This document shows positions 28,927-39,089 of a DNA stretch of 64,000 nucleotides, piece after piece. The stretch is taken from assembly GCF_001510895.1 (NCBI RefSeq), contig NZ_LPWA01000106.1, positions 1 to 64,000 of the forward strand, written 5' to 3'. The notes below the pieces were generated by a model, which did not search any database, was not told the DNA's origin, and saw only the letters and a list, made by a program, of their open reading frames with translations. This DNA comes from Mesorhizobium loti (GTDB lineage Bacteria > Pseudomonadota > Alphaproteobacteria > Rhizobiales > Rhizobiaceae). Positions within the stretch are counted from its first letter, which is position 1, and each line of letters begins with the position of its first letter. A program made the position numbers and the translations under genes.

Positions 28927-29400
28927 ATGATCAAGGTTCCGATGACAGGCGAGGGGTTCGCGTCATTGAAGGAAGAGCTGCGCTGGCGCCAGCAGGAAGA
29001 GCGTCCACGCATCATCGAGGCGATCTCCGAAGCCCGCTCGCATGGCGACCTGTCTGAAAATGCCGAATACCACGCCGCCAAGGAGTCGCAGAGCCACAAT
29101 GAGGGCCGCGTCAACGAGCTCGAGGACCTGATCGCGCGCGCCGAGGTGATCGACGTCTCGAAGCTGAGCGGCGACAAGGTGAAGTTCGGCGCCACCGTCG
29201 TGCTGGTCGACGAAGACACCGAGGAAAAGAAGACCTATCAGATCGTCGGCGACCAGGAGGCTGACGTGAAGTCCGGCCGTATCTCGATCTCCTCGCCGAT
29301 CGCGCGCGCGCTCATCGGCAAGGAAGTCGGCGACGCCATCGAGGTCAACGCCCCCGGCGGCGCCCGCGGCTACGAGATCGTCCGAGTGCAGTTTATTTAG
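28927..29400 (+). CDS. greA: Transcription elongation factor GreA
   Basis: GreA rescues backtracked RNA polymerase by inserting its coiled coil in the secondary channel and stimulating transcript cleavage. The 157-residue length is standard. The N-terminal coiled coil runs to about residue 75, with the conserved tip in [21 protein letters not shown] (acidic D and E near residues 41-44). The C-terminal FKBP-like domain ends [12 protein letters not shown]. The ATG has GGAAAGG 14 bases upstream. Confidence 0.96.
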   Translation: MIKVPMTGEGFASLKEELRWRQQEERPRIIEAISEARSHGDLSENAEYHAAKESQSHNEGRVNELEDLIARAEVIDVSKLSGDKVKFGATVVLVDEDTEEKKTYQIVGDQEADVKSGRISISSPIARALIGKEVGDAIEVNAPGGARGYEIVRVQFI

Positions 29401-29491
29401 AGGAACCTGAGGACGGAACTTCGTCCCTTACGGCTATTTCAGTCGGACTAGCGCAGCTGATGCTTGCCTACTGCTTACCTTGAAAGGTCGG

Positions 29492-29670
29492 TGCTGCCCC
29501 TCGTTGCCCTGCCGGGCATTTCTCCCCGTATAGTGACGGGGAGAAAGACGCCGTCATCAGCGGCTTCGCCAATCACCAGCGTTGTAAGGGGCAGGACGGC
29601 GTTGCGGCCAGTTGCCTTCTCCCCGTCACTATACGAGGAGAAGGTGCCGGCAGGCGGATGAGGGGCGGCA
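29492..29670. repeat. RIME-like intergenic mosaic element
   Basis: Two inverted halves: GCCCCTCGTTGCCCTGCCGGG with CTCCCCGTATAGTGACGGGGAG at the left, and CTCCCCGTCACTATACGAGGAG with TGCCGGCAGGCGGATGAGGGGC at the right. The same element is at 47978-48170 and 57602-57778. It matches what is known of rhizobial RIME elements. It fills most of the gap between greA and waaC. Confidence 0.8.
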
Positions 29671-29702
29671 TCGACCTTTCCGATTGAATTGATTGAATGA
29701 AA

Positions 29703-30685
29703 TCAATTCTTGCCGGCCTGAGTTAGCGCCTCACGCTCCAGTAGCCGTTCCGCCTCCGCCATCACGTCCGCTGGCGTTACACGGTTCCCCGTCACGGCCA
29801 GAAGCGTTGACGCATACCGCCCGCGCGGGCCGGTCAGGCCTGGCTCGGTCGCCAGGAATATGGCGACGGTCGGCAGGCCGAAGGCGCTGGCGAGGTGGGT
29901 TAGGCCGGTGTCGGCGCCGATCACCAGCGTCGACCGGCCAAGGATCGCGGCGATCGCGGAGAGCGGCGATTTCTGGATCAGCACCGTTTTCGGCACGGCG
30001 CCGGCGATTGCTTCTGCCGCATCCTTTTCCGCTTCGTTCGACCAGGTGACCACGGGGGTGAATTGCCTGGACACCAATTGGCGCGCGGTCTCGATCCAAT
30101 CCTCGACCGGCCACTTCTTGTCCTCGCGGCTGGTGCCGTGCAGCAGGAAGGCTGTTTTGCCTGCCGCCCCGGAAAGTCCACCCGCCGGCGGCACTATGCC
30201 GGAATCGAGCATCGAAAGATCAGGCTGATAGCCCAAGGCCAGGCCGAACAGGCGCCTGGTGCGCTCGATGGCGTGCAGGGCGCGCGGCACCGCGTATTTG
30301 CGTTGGTAAAACAGCGTCGCCGAGGGCTCGCGGGCGCTGGAGCGGTCGAAGCCGGCGATCGGCGCGCCGGTCTGTTTGGCGACCACGGCCGACTTCAGCA
30401 AGCCTGGGCATCGATGACCAGGTCATAATGGGCGCTGCGGAGCGCGCGGCGCAGGCCGACCATCTCGCGCCATGTGCCGCCGTCAAGCGGCTTCTTGCGC
30501 CAGCGCCGGATCGCCACCTTGTGGATGGACTTGATCGCCGGATGCAGGGCGACGATGCCGGCGAAGGCCTCTTCCACGCACCAGTCGAAGCTCATGTCCG
30601 GGCGATTGCGGAGCGCATCCTCAATAGCCGGGAACGTATGGATGACATCACCCATCGACGATGTCTTGACGATCAGCACCTTCAT
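29703..30685 (-). CDS. waaC: Lipopolysaccharide heptosyltransferase I, split by a frameshift
   Basis: WaaC adds the first heptose to Kdo of the lipid A core on the inner membrane. From 30685: VLIVKTSSMGDVIHTFPAI (GT9 family N-terminus), then FDWCVEEAFAGI and LVIDAQG. The frame breaks at 30403-30407, where CAGGC should be CAGGGC; the rest continues as LLKSAVVAKQTGAPIAGFDR, LLHGTSREDKKWP and GADTGLTHLASAFGLPTVAIF, the sugar-nucleotide site. The ATG overlaps the waaF stop (ATGA). Corrected length, about 327 residues, is normal. Confidence 0.9.
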
Positions 30686-31689
30686 GCGGCTGCCGGGACC
30701 TTAAGCAACCGGTCGGCCGCGGCCTCGACGCGCGCAACGTCCAGCGTCTTCAGGCAGTTGAGATGGCCGAGCGGGCAGACCTTGCGGTGGCAGGGCGAGC
30801 AGGAGAGATGCAGCCAGATCAGTTCCGAGCGATCGGTCAGCGGCGGCGTGTTTTCGGGCGAGGTCGAGCCGTAGACGGCGACGATCGGTGTGCCGACGGC
30901 GGCCGCGACATGCATCAGCCCGCTGTCGTTCGACACTGCGAGCTTCGCTGCGGCGATTAGGTCGATGGCGTCCTCAAGCTTCGTCCTGCCGGCAAGATCG
31001 ATGGCGCCCGGCGCGAGCCTCGCGATCTCGCCGGTGACTTCGGCATCGTTCTTCGAGCCGAGCAGGGCGACAGCGAAGCCCTTTGCCATGATGCCTCGGG
31101 CCAGTTCTGCATAATGTTCGCTCGGCCAGCGCTTTGCCGGGCCGAATTCGGCGCCCGGCATCAAGGCGACGAATTTCTTCGTGTCGAGCCCGGACAGCGC
31201 CAGCAGATCCGCCTGATTGGCCGCATCGACGGTAAGCTTCGGCGCACGAAACGTGCCGCCGCGCGCCAGGCCGAAATAGGCCTGCGCGGTGCGCCGCTTG
31301 AGCGCGTCGGGCAAAGGAACGATGTCGGTCAAAAGGCCGTAACGCATTTCCCTCAGATTGCCGACGCGGCGCGGAATGCGGGCAAAGAACGGGATCAGCG
31401 CCGATTTCCAGCTCCCCGGCAGCACATAGGCCATGTCGTAGCGGCCGCGCAGCAGGCGGCCGAAGCGCCTGCGGCTGCGGAACTCGAGCGCGCCGGGCAT
31501 CAGCGGGAAATCGATCTGGCAGCGTATTTCCGGCATGCGCTTGACTAGGGGGGCGGCCCAGGCAGGCGCCAGCACGTCGATCGCGGCGTTCGGATGCTTT
31601 TCCTTCAGTGCCGCGAACAGGCACTGCGCCATCACCATGTCGCCCACCCAGCGTGGGCCGATCACGAGGATCGTTGGGCTTTCAGCCAT
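30682..31689 (-). CDS. waaF: Lipopolysaccharide heptosyltransferase II
   Basis: Transfers the second heptose to the inner core of LPS. 335 residues of the GT9 family: [22 protein letters not shown] at the N-terminus, [35 protein letters not shown] near residue 179, and the donor-site [31 protein letters not shown] near 257. The cluster [17 protein letters not shown] near the C-terminus holds four cysteines typical of this branch. It overlaps hldD by 28 bases and waaC by 4, so the three are cotranscribed. Confidence 0.94.
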   Translation of the reverse strand: MAESPTILVIGPRWVGDMVMAQCLFAALKEKHPNAAIDVLAPAWAAPLVKRMPEIRCQIDFPLMPGALEFRSRRRFGRLLRGRYDMAYVLPGSWKSALIPFFARIPRRVGNLREMRYGLLTDIVPLPDALKRRTAQAYFGLARGGTFRAPKLTVDAANQADLLALSGLDTKKFVALMPGAEFGPAKRWPSEHYAELARGIMAKGFAVALLGSKNDAEVTGEIARLAPGAIDLAGRTKLEDAIDLIAAAKLAVSNDSGLMHVAAAVGTPIVAVYGSTSPENTPPLTDRSELIWLHLSCSPCHRKVCPLGHLNCLKTLDVARVEAAADRLLKVPAAA

Positions 31690-32612
31690 TGGACATAGTC
31701 TCTGACGCCGGTTTCGACGGTCCGGAATTGGCCATTGTAGCCGGCCGCGCGCAAGCGGGACATATCAGCCTGCGTAAAACTCTGGTAGCTGCCCTTGAGA
31801 TGGTCGGGAAAGGGGATGAACTCGATCTGCCCCCGGCCTAGCGTGTCGATAACCGTTTCGGCAACCGCACGGAACGGCTGGGCCCGGCCGGTGCCGCAGT
31901 TGAATATGCCGCTCAAGCCCCGCTTCCACAGCCACAGATTGACCTCGGCGACATCGCCGACATGGATGAAGTCGCGGCTTTGTTCGCCTGGACCGAAGTC
32001 GCCATAAGCACCGAACAGTTTTGGATTTTCGCCTCGCTCCACCTGGTTGAACAGATGGAAGGCGACCGAGGCCATGGCGCCTTTGTGCGCTTCGCGCGGT
32101 CCATAGACGTTGAAATAGCGCAGGCCGGCAACCTGTGAATGGTCGGTGTCGAAGACGTTGCGGCGGACGTAGTCGTCGAACAGCTTTTTGGAATAGGCGT
32201 AGACGTTGAGCGGGCGCTCGAACTCGGGTTCCTCGCGGAACTCGCTGCCGCCGCCATAGACCGAAGCCGAGGACGCATAGAGGAAGGGCACGCGCAGTCC
32301 GAGGCAGGCATGCAGCAGGCGCTTCGAATAGGCGTAGTTGACCTCCATCATGAACTTGCCGTTCCATTCGGTGGTGGTCGAGCAGGCACCCTGGTGGAAG
32401 ACGGCCTCGATGCGGCCGAGCCCGCCATCCTCGAGCCGAGCTAGAAATTCGTCCTTGTCGAGATAATCGGCGATATGGAGGTCGGCGAGGTTGGCGATCT
32501 TGTGACCGTCGGTGAGATCGTCGACGACGACGATGTCGTCGCGGCCCTCGGCATTGAGCGCGGCGACGATGTTGGAGCCGATCATGCCGGCGCCGCCCGT
32601 GACGATGATCAT
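31662..32612 (-). CDS. hldD: ADP-L-glycero-D-manno-heptose 6-epimerase
   Basis: Last step of heptose precursor synthesis: epimerises ADP-D-glycero- to ADP-L-glycero-D-manno-heptose. 316 residues of the extended SDR family: NADP site [37 protein letters not shown] with the serine, and the catalytic YAYSKKLFD (YxxxK) near residue 173; [11 protein letters not shown] and [12 protein letters not shown] follow. First gene of the leftward arm, divergent from hldE across 277 bases. Confidence 0.95.
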   Translation of the reverse strand: MIIVTGGAGMIGSNIVAALNAEGRDDIVVVDDLTDGHKIANLADLHIADYLDKDEFLARLEDGGLGRIEAVFHQGACSTTTEWNGKFMMEVNYAYSKRLLHACLGLRVPFLYASSASVYGGGSEFREEPEFERPLNVYAYSKKLFDDYVRRNVFDTDHSQVAGLRYFNVYGPREAHKGAMASVAFHLFNQVERGENPKLFGAYGDFGPGEQSRDFIHVGDVAEVNLWLWKRGLSGIFNCGTGRAQPFRAVAETVIDTLGRGQIEFIPFPDHLKGSYQSFTQADMSRLRAAGYNGQFRTVETGVRDYVQWLKAQRSS

Positions 32613-32889
32613 GAAGGCCTCTGGTTTCGCTTATCGATTCCGGCCCTTATAGGGGAGGCTGGCGGGAGTGTCGATAAAGCACGTCAAACACCTGCAGGGC
32701 ATCCGTTTGGCCACAGTCGCGCCGCAAAGCTCACGCTTCCTCGCGCGCGCTTCGCCGTCATCCCGTCTCCGGCCTGCCGTTGCGCTGGCCCGAATTGCGG
32801 TATATCGGCATCGCGAAGAACGAAGGGCGCCGGATTTTCCGGTGCTGCAACCCTGATCAAGAACCGCCCCTCAGGCGCGCGCCAGTGAG

Positions 32890-34380
32890 ATGATCAAGCA
32901 CCATCTGCCTTCCCCGGAGCCCCTGCATCGCGCCATCGCCCACTTTGGCGATGTTACCGTTTTGGTGGTCGGCGATTTCATCCTTGATCGCTTCGTCAAC
33001 GGCGTCATTGAGCGGATCTCGCCGGAAGCGCCGATCCCGGTGCTGCATGGGCGGGGCGAGATGCTGGCCATGGGCGGCGCCGGCAACGTCGTTTCCAACA
33101 TCGTTTCCCTGGGTGCGGCCGCAATTCCCGTCTCGGTGATCGGTGCCGACCAGGCCGGCGACAATGTCATGCGCATGCTTGGCGAGCTCGGCGCCGACAC
33201 CGACGGCCTGGCGCAGCGGCAGGGCCGCATGACTTCGTCGAAGAGCCGCTTCAGCGCACTGAACCAGCAAGTGCTGCGTTTCGACGAGGAGGAGATCAAG
33301 CCGCTCACCCGCGGTGAACGGGCCGCGCTCGTCGAGCATTTCCAGGCCGCGCTCCTGCGCGCCGACATCGTCATCCTGTCCGACTACGGCAAGGGCATCC
33401 TGCTCGACGGCGTGGCGGCCGAGCTGATCGCCATCTGCCGCGATGCCGGAAAGCCGGTGCTGGTCGATCCGAAGGGCCGCGACTATGCGCGCTATGCCGG
33501 GGCGACCGCCGTCACACCCAACCGCAAGGAACTCGGCGAGGCGGCTGGGCGCAAGGTGTTCGGCGACGACGAGATCGTGGCTGCGGCGCGCGATCTGATA
33601 GCCGCGCATGACTTCGAGTTCATCGTCGCCACCCGCAGTGAAAAGGGCATGAGCGTCGTCACCGCGGAGGATGCTCGTCACATCTCGACGCAAGCGCGCG
33701 AGGTGTTCGACGTCTCCGGCGCCGGCGACACGGTCATCGCAACCTTCGCGCTCTCGCTGGCCGCCGGCGCCGATCGCGTGCAGGCCGCTACAATCGCCAA
33801 CGCCGCCGGCGGCGTCGTGGTCGGCAAGCGCGGCACGGCGCGGCTGACCGTCGAGGAGCTCTCCGGCGCGCTGTTCCGCTCGCATGGGCCTGTCGTCCAC
33901 CAGGATGCCATTCTGGACGCCAATGCGGCGGCCAGGATGGTGGCGGCCTGGAAGGAAGAGGGGCTGTCGGTCGGTTTCACCAATGGCTGCTTCGACATCC
34001 TGCATGCCGGCCATGTCAGCCTGCTGCATGCCGCGCGCAGCCAGTGCGACCGGCTGGTGCTTGGCCTCAACAGCGATGCCTCGGTGCGCCGGCTTAAAGG
34101 TCCCGGACGTCCGGTCAACGACCAACATGACCGCGCCTGCGTGCTCGCCGCCCTTGCCTCGGTCGACGCTGTCGTCGTCTTCGAGGAGGACACGCCGCTG
34201 GCGCTGATCGAGGCGCTCAAGCCCGACATCCTGGTCAAGGGCGCGGACTACACGATCGAGACCGTGGTCGGCGCCGATGTGGTCCAGAAGGCGGGCGGAC
34301 GCGTGGTGCTGGTCGATCTCGTCGCCGGCAAGAGCACGACCAACACGATCGGCAAGCTGCGCGCCGGCGGCACGAATTGA
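32890..34380 (+). CDS. hldE: Bifunctional heptose-7-phosphate kinase / heptose-1-phosphate adenylyltransferase
   Basis: Two enzymes in one 496-residue chain. The first 330 residues are a PfkB-type kinase (VLVVGDFILDRFVNG, MGGAGNVVSNIVSLGAA, VFDVSGAGDTVIATFALSLAAG). From about residue 350, a cytidylyltransferase-like domain has FTNGCFDILHAGHVSLL (HxGH) and ends LVAGKSTTNTIGKLRAG. The kinase makes heptose-1,7-bisphosphate and the second domain makes ADP-heptose after GmhB dephosphorylation. gmhA and gmhB follow closely. Confidence 0.95.
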   Translation: MIKHHLPSPEPLHRAIAHFGDVTVLVVGDFILDRFVNGVIERISPEAPIPVLHGRGEMLAMGGAGNVVSNIVSLGAAAIPVSVIGADQAGDNVMRMLGELGADTDGLAQRQGRMTSSKSRFSALNQQVLRFDEEEIKPLTRGERAALVEHFQAALLRADIVILSDYGKGILLDGVAAELIAICRDAGKPVLVDPKGRDYARYAGATAVTPNRKELGEAAGRKVFGDDEIVAAARDLIAAHDFEFIVATRSEKGMSVVTAEDARHISTQAREVFDVSGAGDTVIATFALSLAAGADRVQAATIANAAGGVVVGKRGTARLTVEELSGALFRSHGPVVHQDAILDANAAARMVAAWKEEGLSVGFTNGCFDILHAGHVSLLHAARSQCDRLVLGLNSDASVRRLKGPGRPVNDQHDRACVLAALASVDAVVVFEEDTPLALIEALKPDILVKGADYTIETVVGADVVQKAGGRVVLVDLVAGKSTTNTIGKLRAGGTN

Positions 34381-34387
34381 GGATTTC

Positions 34388-34960
34388 ATGTCCGAACTGA
34401 ACGATTATCTGGTCCGCTCCGTGGCGGCGATCACGGCGATGGTCGAGCGCGACCTCACCGGCGAGATGGAGCGCGCGGTGAGCACGGTCGTGGCGGCGCT
34501 GTCGCAGGGCAAGGCGCTGCTGATCTGCGGCAATGGCGGCTCGGCGAGCGATGCCATCCATATCGCGGGCGAACTGGTCGGCCGGTTCCTCAAGGAGCGC
34601 AAGGCCTACAATGTCATCGCACTGCCGGCCAACGCAGCGGTGCTGACCGCCTGGGGCAACGACTACGGCTTCGACACCGTCTTCTCGCGCCAGGTCGAGG
34701 CGCATGGATCGGAAGGCGCGGTGCTGCTCGCCATCTCGACCAGCGGCAACTCGCCGAGCATCCTCGCTGCCGCCGAGCAGGCGCGGTCAATGGGCATGAC
34801 GGTGATCAGCCTGACCGGCGACAGCGGCGGCAAGCTGAAGCCGCTGACGGACATCCTGCTCAACGTGCCCTCGACCTCGACGCCGATCATCCAGCAGGGA
34901 CATCTCTGCCTCTACCACCATCTGTGTGAAGCGGTGGAAGCGCGCCTCAGCAATGGCTGA
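34388..34960 (+). CDS. gmhA: Phosphoheptose isomerase (SIS domain)
   Basis: Converts sedoheptulose-7-phosphate to D-glycero-D-manno-heptose-7-phosphate, the first committed step. 190 residues: LLICGNGGSASDAIHIAGELVGRF near residue 43, LLAISTSGNSPSILAAAEQA near 115 and the C-terminal QQGHLCLYHHLCEAVE with the zinc-binding His and Gln. The ATG at 34388 gives the usual length; it comes seven bases after the hldE stop. Confidence 0.94.
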   Translation: MSELNDYLVRSVAAITAMVERDLTGEMERAVSTVVAALSQGKALLICGNGGSASDAIHIAGELVGRFLKERKAYNVIALPANAAVLTAWGNDYGFDTVFSRQVEAHGSEGAVLLAISTSGNSPSILAAAEQARSMGMTVISLTGDSGGKLKPLTDILLNVPSTSTPIIQQGHLCLYHHLCEAVEARLSNG

Positions 34961-35585
34961 GGGCAAAGGATCTTACCCGCTTGTCGAGCCCGGCCTGTGG
35001 GTCGAGCGGATCGGAGCAAGGACCTTTCCGACCGGTTTGCCGGCGCTCTTCCTCGACCGCGACGGCACCATCAATGTCGACACCGACTATCCCAGCGATC
35101 CGGCCGACATCGTGCTCAGGCCGCAGATGCTGCCGGCGATCGAAGCCGCCAACCGGGCCGGTATCCCGGTCGTCGTGGTCACCAACCAGTCCGGCATCGC
35201 GCGCGGTTATTTTGGCTGGGGTGCATTCGCTGCGGTCAACCAGAGAGTGCTCGACCTGCTCGCCAAGCAGAATGCCATTGTCGATATGGTGCTTGCCTGC
35301 GGCTACCACGAGGCAGGCAACGGCCCGCTCGGAATCGCTGACCATCCTATGCGCAAGCCCAATCCCGGCATGCTGATCGAGGCAGCCAAACGGTTCGGCC
35401 TAGATCTCAAGCGATCGCTGATCGTCGGCGACAAGCCGGCCGACATGGAAGCGGGCAAGCGCGCCGGCCTCACGCGCGGCTGGTTGGTTGATGGCGAGGC
35501 CTCAACGATGGGTGGGCTCGTGGTTTCGCCGTTGCGCGATGCGCGGAATCTCGATGGCCTGCTGGCTGCGATACGGTCGCTCTGA
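34953..35585 (+). CDS. gmhB: D-glycero-D-manno-heptose-1,7-bisphosphate 7-phosphatase
   Basis: HAD-superfamily phosphatase that removes the 7-phosphate before adenylylation. 210 residues: FLDRDGTINVDTDYP (motif I with DxD), VVVTNQSGIARGYF (motif II), the cysteine/histidine loop ACGYHEAGNGPLGIADHPMRKPNPGM and IVGDKPADMEAGKRAG (motif IV). The zinc loop is shorter than in E. coli GmhB and has only one Cys. ATG 34953 overlaps the gmhA stop by 8 bases. Confidence 0.9.
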   Translation: MAEGKGSYPLVEPGLWVERIGARTFPTGLPALFLDRDGTINVDTDYPSDPADIVLRPQMLPAIEAANRAGIPVVVVTNQSGIARGYFGWGAFAAVNQRVLDLLAKQNAIVDMVLACGYHEAGNGPLGIADHPMRKPNPGMLIEAAKRFGLDLKRSLIVGDKPADMEAGKRAGLTRGWLVDGEASTMGGLVVSPLRDARNLDGLLAAIRSL

Positions 35586-35628
35586 TCGCAGGCTGACTTC
35601 ACATCGAGCGCCAGGCCGCTGGTCCTTC

Positions 35629-35665
35629 AGCGCTTTATGGGAAAGCCGGTGCAACTTTTCCCGGA
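35629..35665. repeat. Worn copy of the GCAATTCC palindrome family
   Basis: GGAAAGCCGGTGCAACTTTTCCCGGAATTG resembles the right half of the elements at 25213-25268 and 49446-49506. It lies between gmhB and the convergent Lrp gene, where it may serve as a terminator. Confidence 0.4.
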
Positions 35666-35675
35666 ATTGATGTCG

Positions 35676-36152
35676 TCAGGTCGGAAAAGCCACCAACCCT
35701 TCGTCCTTGACCCGGCGGATGGTCAGCGCGGTGCGCACAGTGTCGACATTGGGGGCCGAGGCAAGCTCCTCGATGACGAAGGTCTGGAAGGTGCCGAGGT
35801 CGCTCGCCACGCAGTGAAGCAGGAAATCGGACTCGCCCGACACCATCCAGGCGTCGCGCACGATCGGCCAGCCGCGCGTGCGCTCGGCGAAGGTTTTCAG
35901 CTCGGCATCGGCCTGATGGTGCAGGCCGATCAGGCAGAAAGCGACGACATCCATGCCGAGCGCCGGCGCGTTGAGGAGCGCCCGATAGCCGCGGATGATG
36001 CCGGCCTCCTCCAGCCGCCTGACGCGGCGCAGGCAAGGCGGCGCCGAGATGCCGACCCGGTTGGACAGCTCGACATTGGTCATGCGGCCGTCGTTCTGCA
36101 GCTCGCGCAGGATCTTCCAGTCGATGGCGTCGAGATCGGCTTTGAGCGGCAT
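35676..36152 (-). CDS. Lrp/AsnC family transcriptional regulator
   Basis: A 158-residue leucine-responsive-type regulator. N-terminal helix-turn-helix: LDAIDWKILRELQNDGRMTNVELSNRVGISAPPCLRRVRRLEEAGIIRGY; C-terminal RAM ligand domain: GMDVVAFCLIGLHHQ and VSGESDFLLHCVASDLGTFQTFV. It is divergent from trxB with a 223-base shared region, an arrangement I believe is usual in rhizobia, so it may influence trxB. Confidence 0.93.
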   Translation of the reverse strand: MPLKADLDAIDWKILRELQNDGRMTNVELSNRVGISAPPCLRRVRRLEEAGIIRGYRALLNAPALGMDVVAFCLIGLHHQADAELKTFAERTRGWPIVRDAWMVSGESDFLLHCVASDLGTFQTFVIEELASAPNVDTVRTALTIRRVKDEGLVAFPT

Positions 36153-36375
36153 GATCGGCTTTCGCGCAAGAATCTTTCGCGATTTTGTAATTAGGTTTCG
36201 CGCGGGAGGCCATCCCTTTGCGATGATTTTTCTGCTTCAAGGCGACGATATGGTCCTTTATGCCGTGTCTCGAAGCTTTCCGGGGACTAAAGCCAAGTCG
36301 CCTTGCTGGCTTGCCGGGCAACACTTACATTACCCGCGACAAAACCACGGCCTCGAGCCGCAGGGGACTTTTTTA

Positions 36376-37350
36376 ATGAACACCAAACACGCGCCCGTTC
36401 TCATCATCGGCTCCGGCCCGGCCGGCTATACCGCGGCGATCTATGCCGCGCGCGCCATGCTGAAGCCGATGCTTGTCGCCGGCCTGCAGCAGGGCGGCCA
36501 GCTGATGATCACCACGGACGTCGAGAACTATCCGGGCTTTGCCGATCCCATCCAGGGTCCCTGGCTGATGGAGCAAATGCTCAAGCAGGCCGAGCATGTC
36601 GGCACCGACATCGTCAACGACATCATCACTGAGGTCGATCTCAATGTGCGGCCGTTCCGCGCCACCGGCGATTCCGGCACCGTCTACACCGCGGACGCCT
36701 TGATCATCGCCACCGGCGCGCAGGCCAAGTGGTTGGGCATCCCCTCGGAGCAGACCTTCATGGGCTTCGGCGTCTCGGCCTGCGCCACCTGCGACGGCTT
36801 CTTCTATCGCGGCAAGGATGTCGCGGTGGTCGGCGGCGGCAATTCGGCGGTCGAGGAGGCGCTTTATCTCGCCAACCTCGCCAGGAGCGTCACCGTCATC
36901 CATCGGCGCGGCGATTTCCGCGCCGAACGCATCCTGCGCGAGCGGCTGTTCAAGAAGGACAATGTCCGTGTCATCTGGGATACGGTGGTCGACGAGATCA
37001 CCGGGCAGCCGGGCAAGGCGCCGCTGCCGCCTTCGGTCGAGGGCTTGAAACTGCGCAACGTGGCGACCGGAGAAGTATCGCGGCTGAAGGTTGACGGCGT
37101 CTTCGTCGCGATTGGCCACGCGCCGGCGGTCGAGCTCTTCGCCGGCAAGCTCAAGCAGAAGCCGAACGGCTATCTGTGGACGGCGCCCGATTCGACCCGC
37201 ACCGACGTGCCCGGCGTATTCGCAGCCGGCGACGTCACCGACGACGTCTACCGGCAGGCTGTGACGGCGGCCGGATTGGGCTGTATGGCCGCGCTCGAGG
37301 CGGAGAAATATCTGGCGGGGATCGAGGTCCACCGCGAAGCGGCGGAATAA
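36376..37350 (+). CDS. trxB: Thioredoxin-disulfide reductase
   Basis: FAD/NADPH enzyme that keeps thioredoxin reduced. 324 residues, normal. FAD site VLIIGSGPAGYTAAIYAAR, the redox-active CATC pair in SACATCDGFFY near residue 137, NADPH site VAVVGGGNSAVEEALYLA near 152, and the C-terminal FAD motif GVFAAGDVTDDVYRQAVTAAGLGC. I start at 36376 (MNTKHAPVLIIG); the open frame from 35995 is upstream noncoding. Confidence 0.96.
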   Translation: MNTKHAPVLIIGSGPAGYTAAIYAARAMLKPMLVAGLQQGGQLMITTDVENYPGFADPIQGPWLMEQMLKQAEHVGTDIVNDIITEVDLNVRPFRATGDSGTVYTADALIIATGAQAKWLGIPSEQTFMGFGVSACATCDGFFYRGKDVAVVGGGNSAVEEALYLANLARSVTVIHRRGDFRAERILRERLFKKDNVRVIWDTVVDEITGQPGKAPLPPSVEGLKLRNVATGEVSRLKVDGVFVAIGHAPAVELFAGKLKQKPNGYLWTAPDSTRTDVPGVFAAGDVTDDVYRQAVTAAGLGCMAALEAEKYLAGIEVHREAAE

Positions 37351-37422
37351 TCGATCGGCTGAAGAACGCCGTTTAAAAGCCTGATTTTTCATTCAGACGC
37401 CAAAGGCAACACGAGGGGAATC

Positions 37423-38319
37423 ATGGCGCTGGACTGGGATAAGCTACGCGTGTTTCACGCTGCGGCGGAGGCTGGGTCGTTCACCCATGCTGCCGAGACG
37501 CTGCATCTGTCGCAATCGGCGATCTCGCGGCAGGTCAGCGCGCTGGAGCATGATGTCGGCGTGGCGCTGTTTCATCGCCACGCGCGCGGCCTTGTCCTGA
37601 CCGAGCAGGGCGAGATGCTGTTCCGCACGGCGCATGACGTGCTGATGAAGCTGGAGACGATCAAGTCGCGGCTGACCGAGACCAAGGATCGTCCCTCCGG
37701 CGTGCTACGGGTGACGACAACCGTCGGGCTCGGCGCCGGCTGGCTGACCGAGCGGGTGCAGGAATTCATCGAGCTCTATCCCGAGATCAGCCTGCAGCTG
37801 ATCCTTGCGAACGAGGAGCTCGACCTCACCATGCGCCAGGCCGACTGCGCCATCCGCCTCAGGCAGCCGCAGCAGCCGGATCTCATCCAGCGCCGGCTGT
37901 TCACCGTGCATTTCCATCTCTACGCGTCACCCTCCTACGTGGCGAAGTTCGGCAAGCCGGCCTCGATCGCCGAGCTCAGGAACCATCGCATCGTCACCTT
38001 CGGCGTGCCGGTGCCTTCGCATCTGTCGGAACTGAACTGGCTGGAGACGGTCGGCGATTTCGAGGGCGGACAAAGGGTGCCGACGCTGCAGATCAACGAC
38101 ATTTTGTCGATCAAGCGCGCGGTCCAGGGCGGCGCCGGTATCGCCATGCTGCCCGACTACGTCATCAACAAGGACTCCAACCTTGTGCAATTGCTGCCGG
38201 AGACGGAGGTGCCGTCCTTCGACACCTATTTCGCCTATCCGGACGCGATGAAGAACCAGGCCAAGCTGCATGTGTTCCGCGATTTCATCATCGCCAAGGC
38301 GCGCAGCTGGTCGTTCTGA
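37423..38319 (+). CDS. LysR family transcriptional regulator (trxB-linked)
   Basis: A 298-residue LTTR with HTH LRVFHAAAEAGSFTHAAETLHLSQSAISRQVSALEHDVGVALFHRHARG and an effector domain from about residue 92. It resembles the rhizobial regulator that follows trxB (CbbR/GcvA-like clade by HTH). Distance to trxB is 72 bases, so cotranscription is possible. No effector can be named. Confidence 0.93.
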   Translation: MALDWDKLRVFHAAAEAGSFTHAAETLHLSQSAISRQVSALEHDVGVALFHRHARGLVLTEQGEMLFRTAHDVLMKLETIKSRLTETKDRPSGVLRVTTTVGLGAGWLTERVQEFIELYPEISLQLILANEELDLTMRQADCAIRLRQPQQPDLIQRRLFTVHFHLYASPSYVAKFGKPASIAELRNHRIVTFGVPVPSHLSELNWLETVGDFEGGQRVPTLQINDILSIKRAVQGGAGIAMLPDYVINKDSNLVQLLPETEVPSFDTYFAYPDAMKNQAKLHVFRDFIIAKARSWSF

Positions 38320-38340
38320 AACGCGGTCCGGGCGCAACTG

Positions 38341-38838
38341 CTATCCGCGCCAGGGTGTGATGCGCGGCAGCCAGCCGGGAACGGCGCGGCGGTAGGTTTC
38401 GTATTCGGCGCCATAGCGCCGGGCGAGCGTCGGCTCTTCGTAGACTTTGACGAAGGAGATCATCGCCGCCGAGGCGATCAGGCCGTAGACGAACACCATC
38501 CAGCTCGAAAAGATGAGCACCTGGCCGAGGATGATCGACAACACCGCGACATACATGGGGTTGCGCACGTGGCGATAGATGCCACCGACGACCAGTTTCT
38601 CGGTCGGGGCTACGGGGGCGGGCGTGCCAAGTCCTTCCAGGGCGAAGCGGGCGAAGGCGTGAAGCAGGATCCCCGCCGCGCCGATCACCAGGATCCAGCC
38701 GGCGAGCACAAAACCGGGCACCGTGGACAGCGGCATGCGATAATGGTCGGTCAGCAGCAGGGTATCACCCCGGCGACCACCCCAGGTGCCGCAACAAGGA
38801 ATAGCGCGCTGCCGGCGATCGCCGAGAACGTCCGCATC
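38341..38838 (-). CDS. Isoprenylcysteine carboxylmethyltransferase family protein, split by a frameshift
   Basis: A small integral-membrane methyltransferase of about 165 residues. The first 27 residues (MRTFSAIAGSALFLVAAPGVVAGVIPW) are in another frame; they join after restoring one base in TGCTGCTG near 38752 (to TGGCTGCTG). The ATG at 38838 has CAGGAGG upstream. Motif GGIYRHVRNPMYVAVL is the family's RHPxY-like box, with three further membrane helices and a YEEPTLARRYGAEYETYRR tail that binds AdoMet. Substrate unknown. Confidence 0.8.
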   Translation of the reverse strand, partial: DADVLGDRRQRAIPCCGTWGGRRGDTLLLTDHYRMPLSTVPGFVLAGWILVIGAAGILLHAFARFALEGLGTPAPVAPTEKLVVGGIYRHVRNPMYVAVLSIILGQVLIFSSWMVFVYGLIASAAMISFVKVYEEPTLARRYGAEYETYRRAVPGWLPRITPWRG

Positions 38839-39089
38839 AGGTCCTCCTGCCGCAAAAATAAACGCGGCCTGCCCGAATCCGCATCATTTGGAATTTCACG
38901 TATTTCGGAACAGAATCGGGTCCGGTTTGCATATCAGCAATCGCTTTCGAGCTGGAAAGGCCGGCGATTCGGCGATTTTTCTGGTCCTATCGGTTCCTGG
39001 AGTGGGTTGGACCACAGCCTGCGTCTTTTTGCATGCGTGTGTTGCAAAATAGATGCTTGTTTCTTGGGCATGATGAGCACATATATAGT

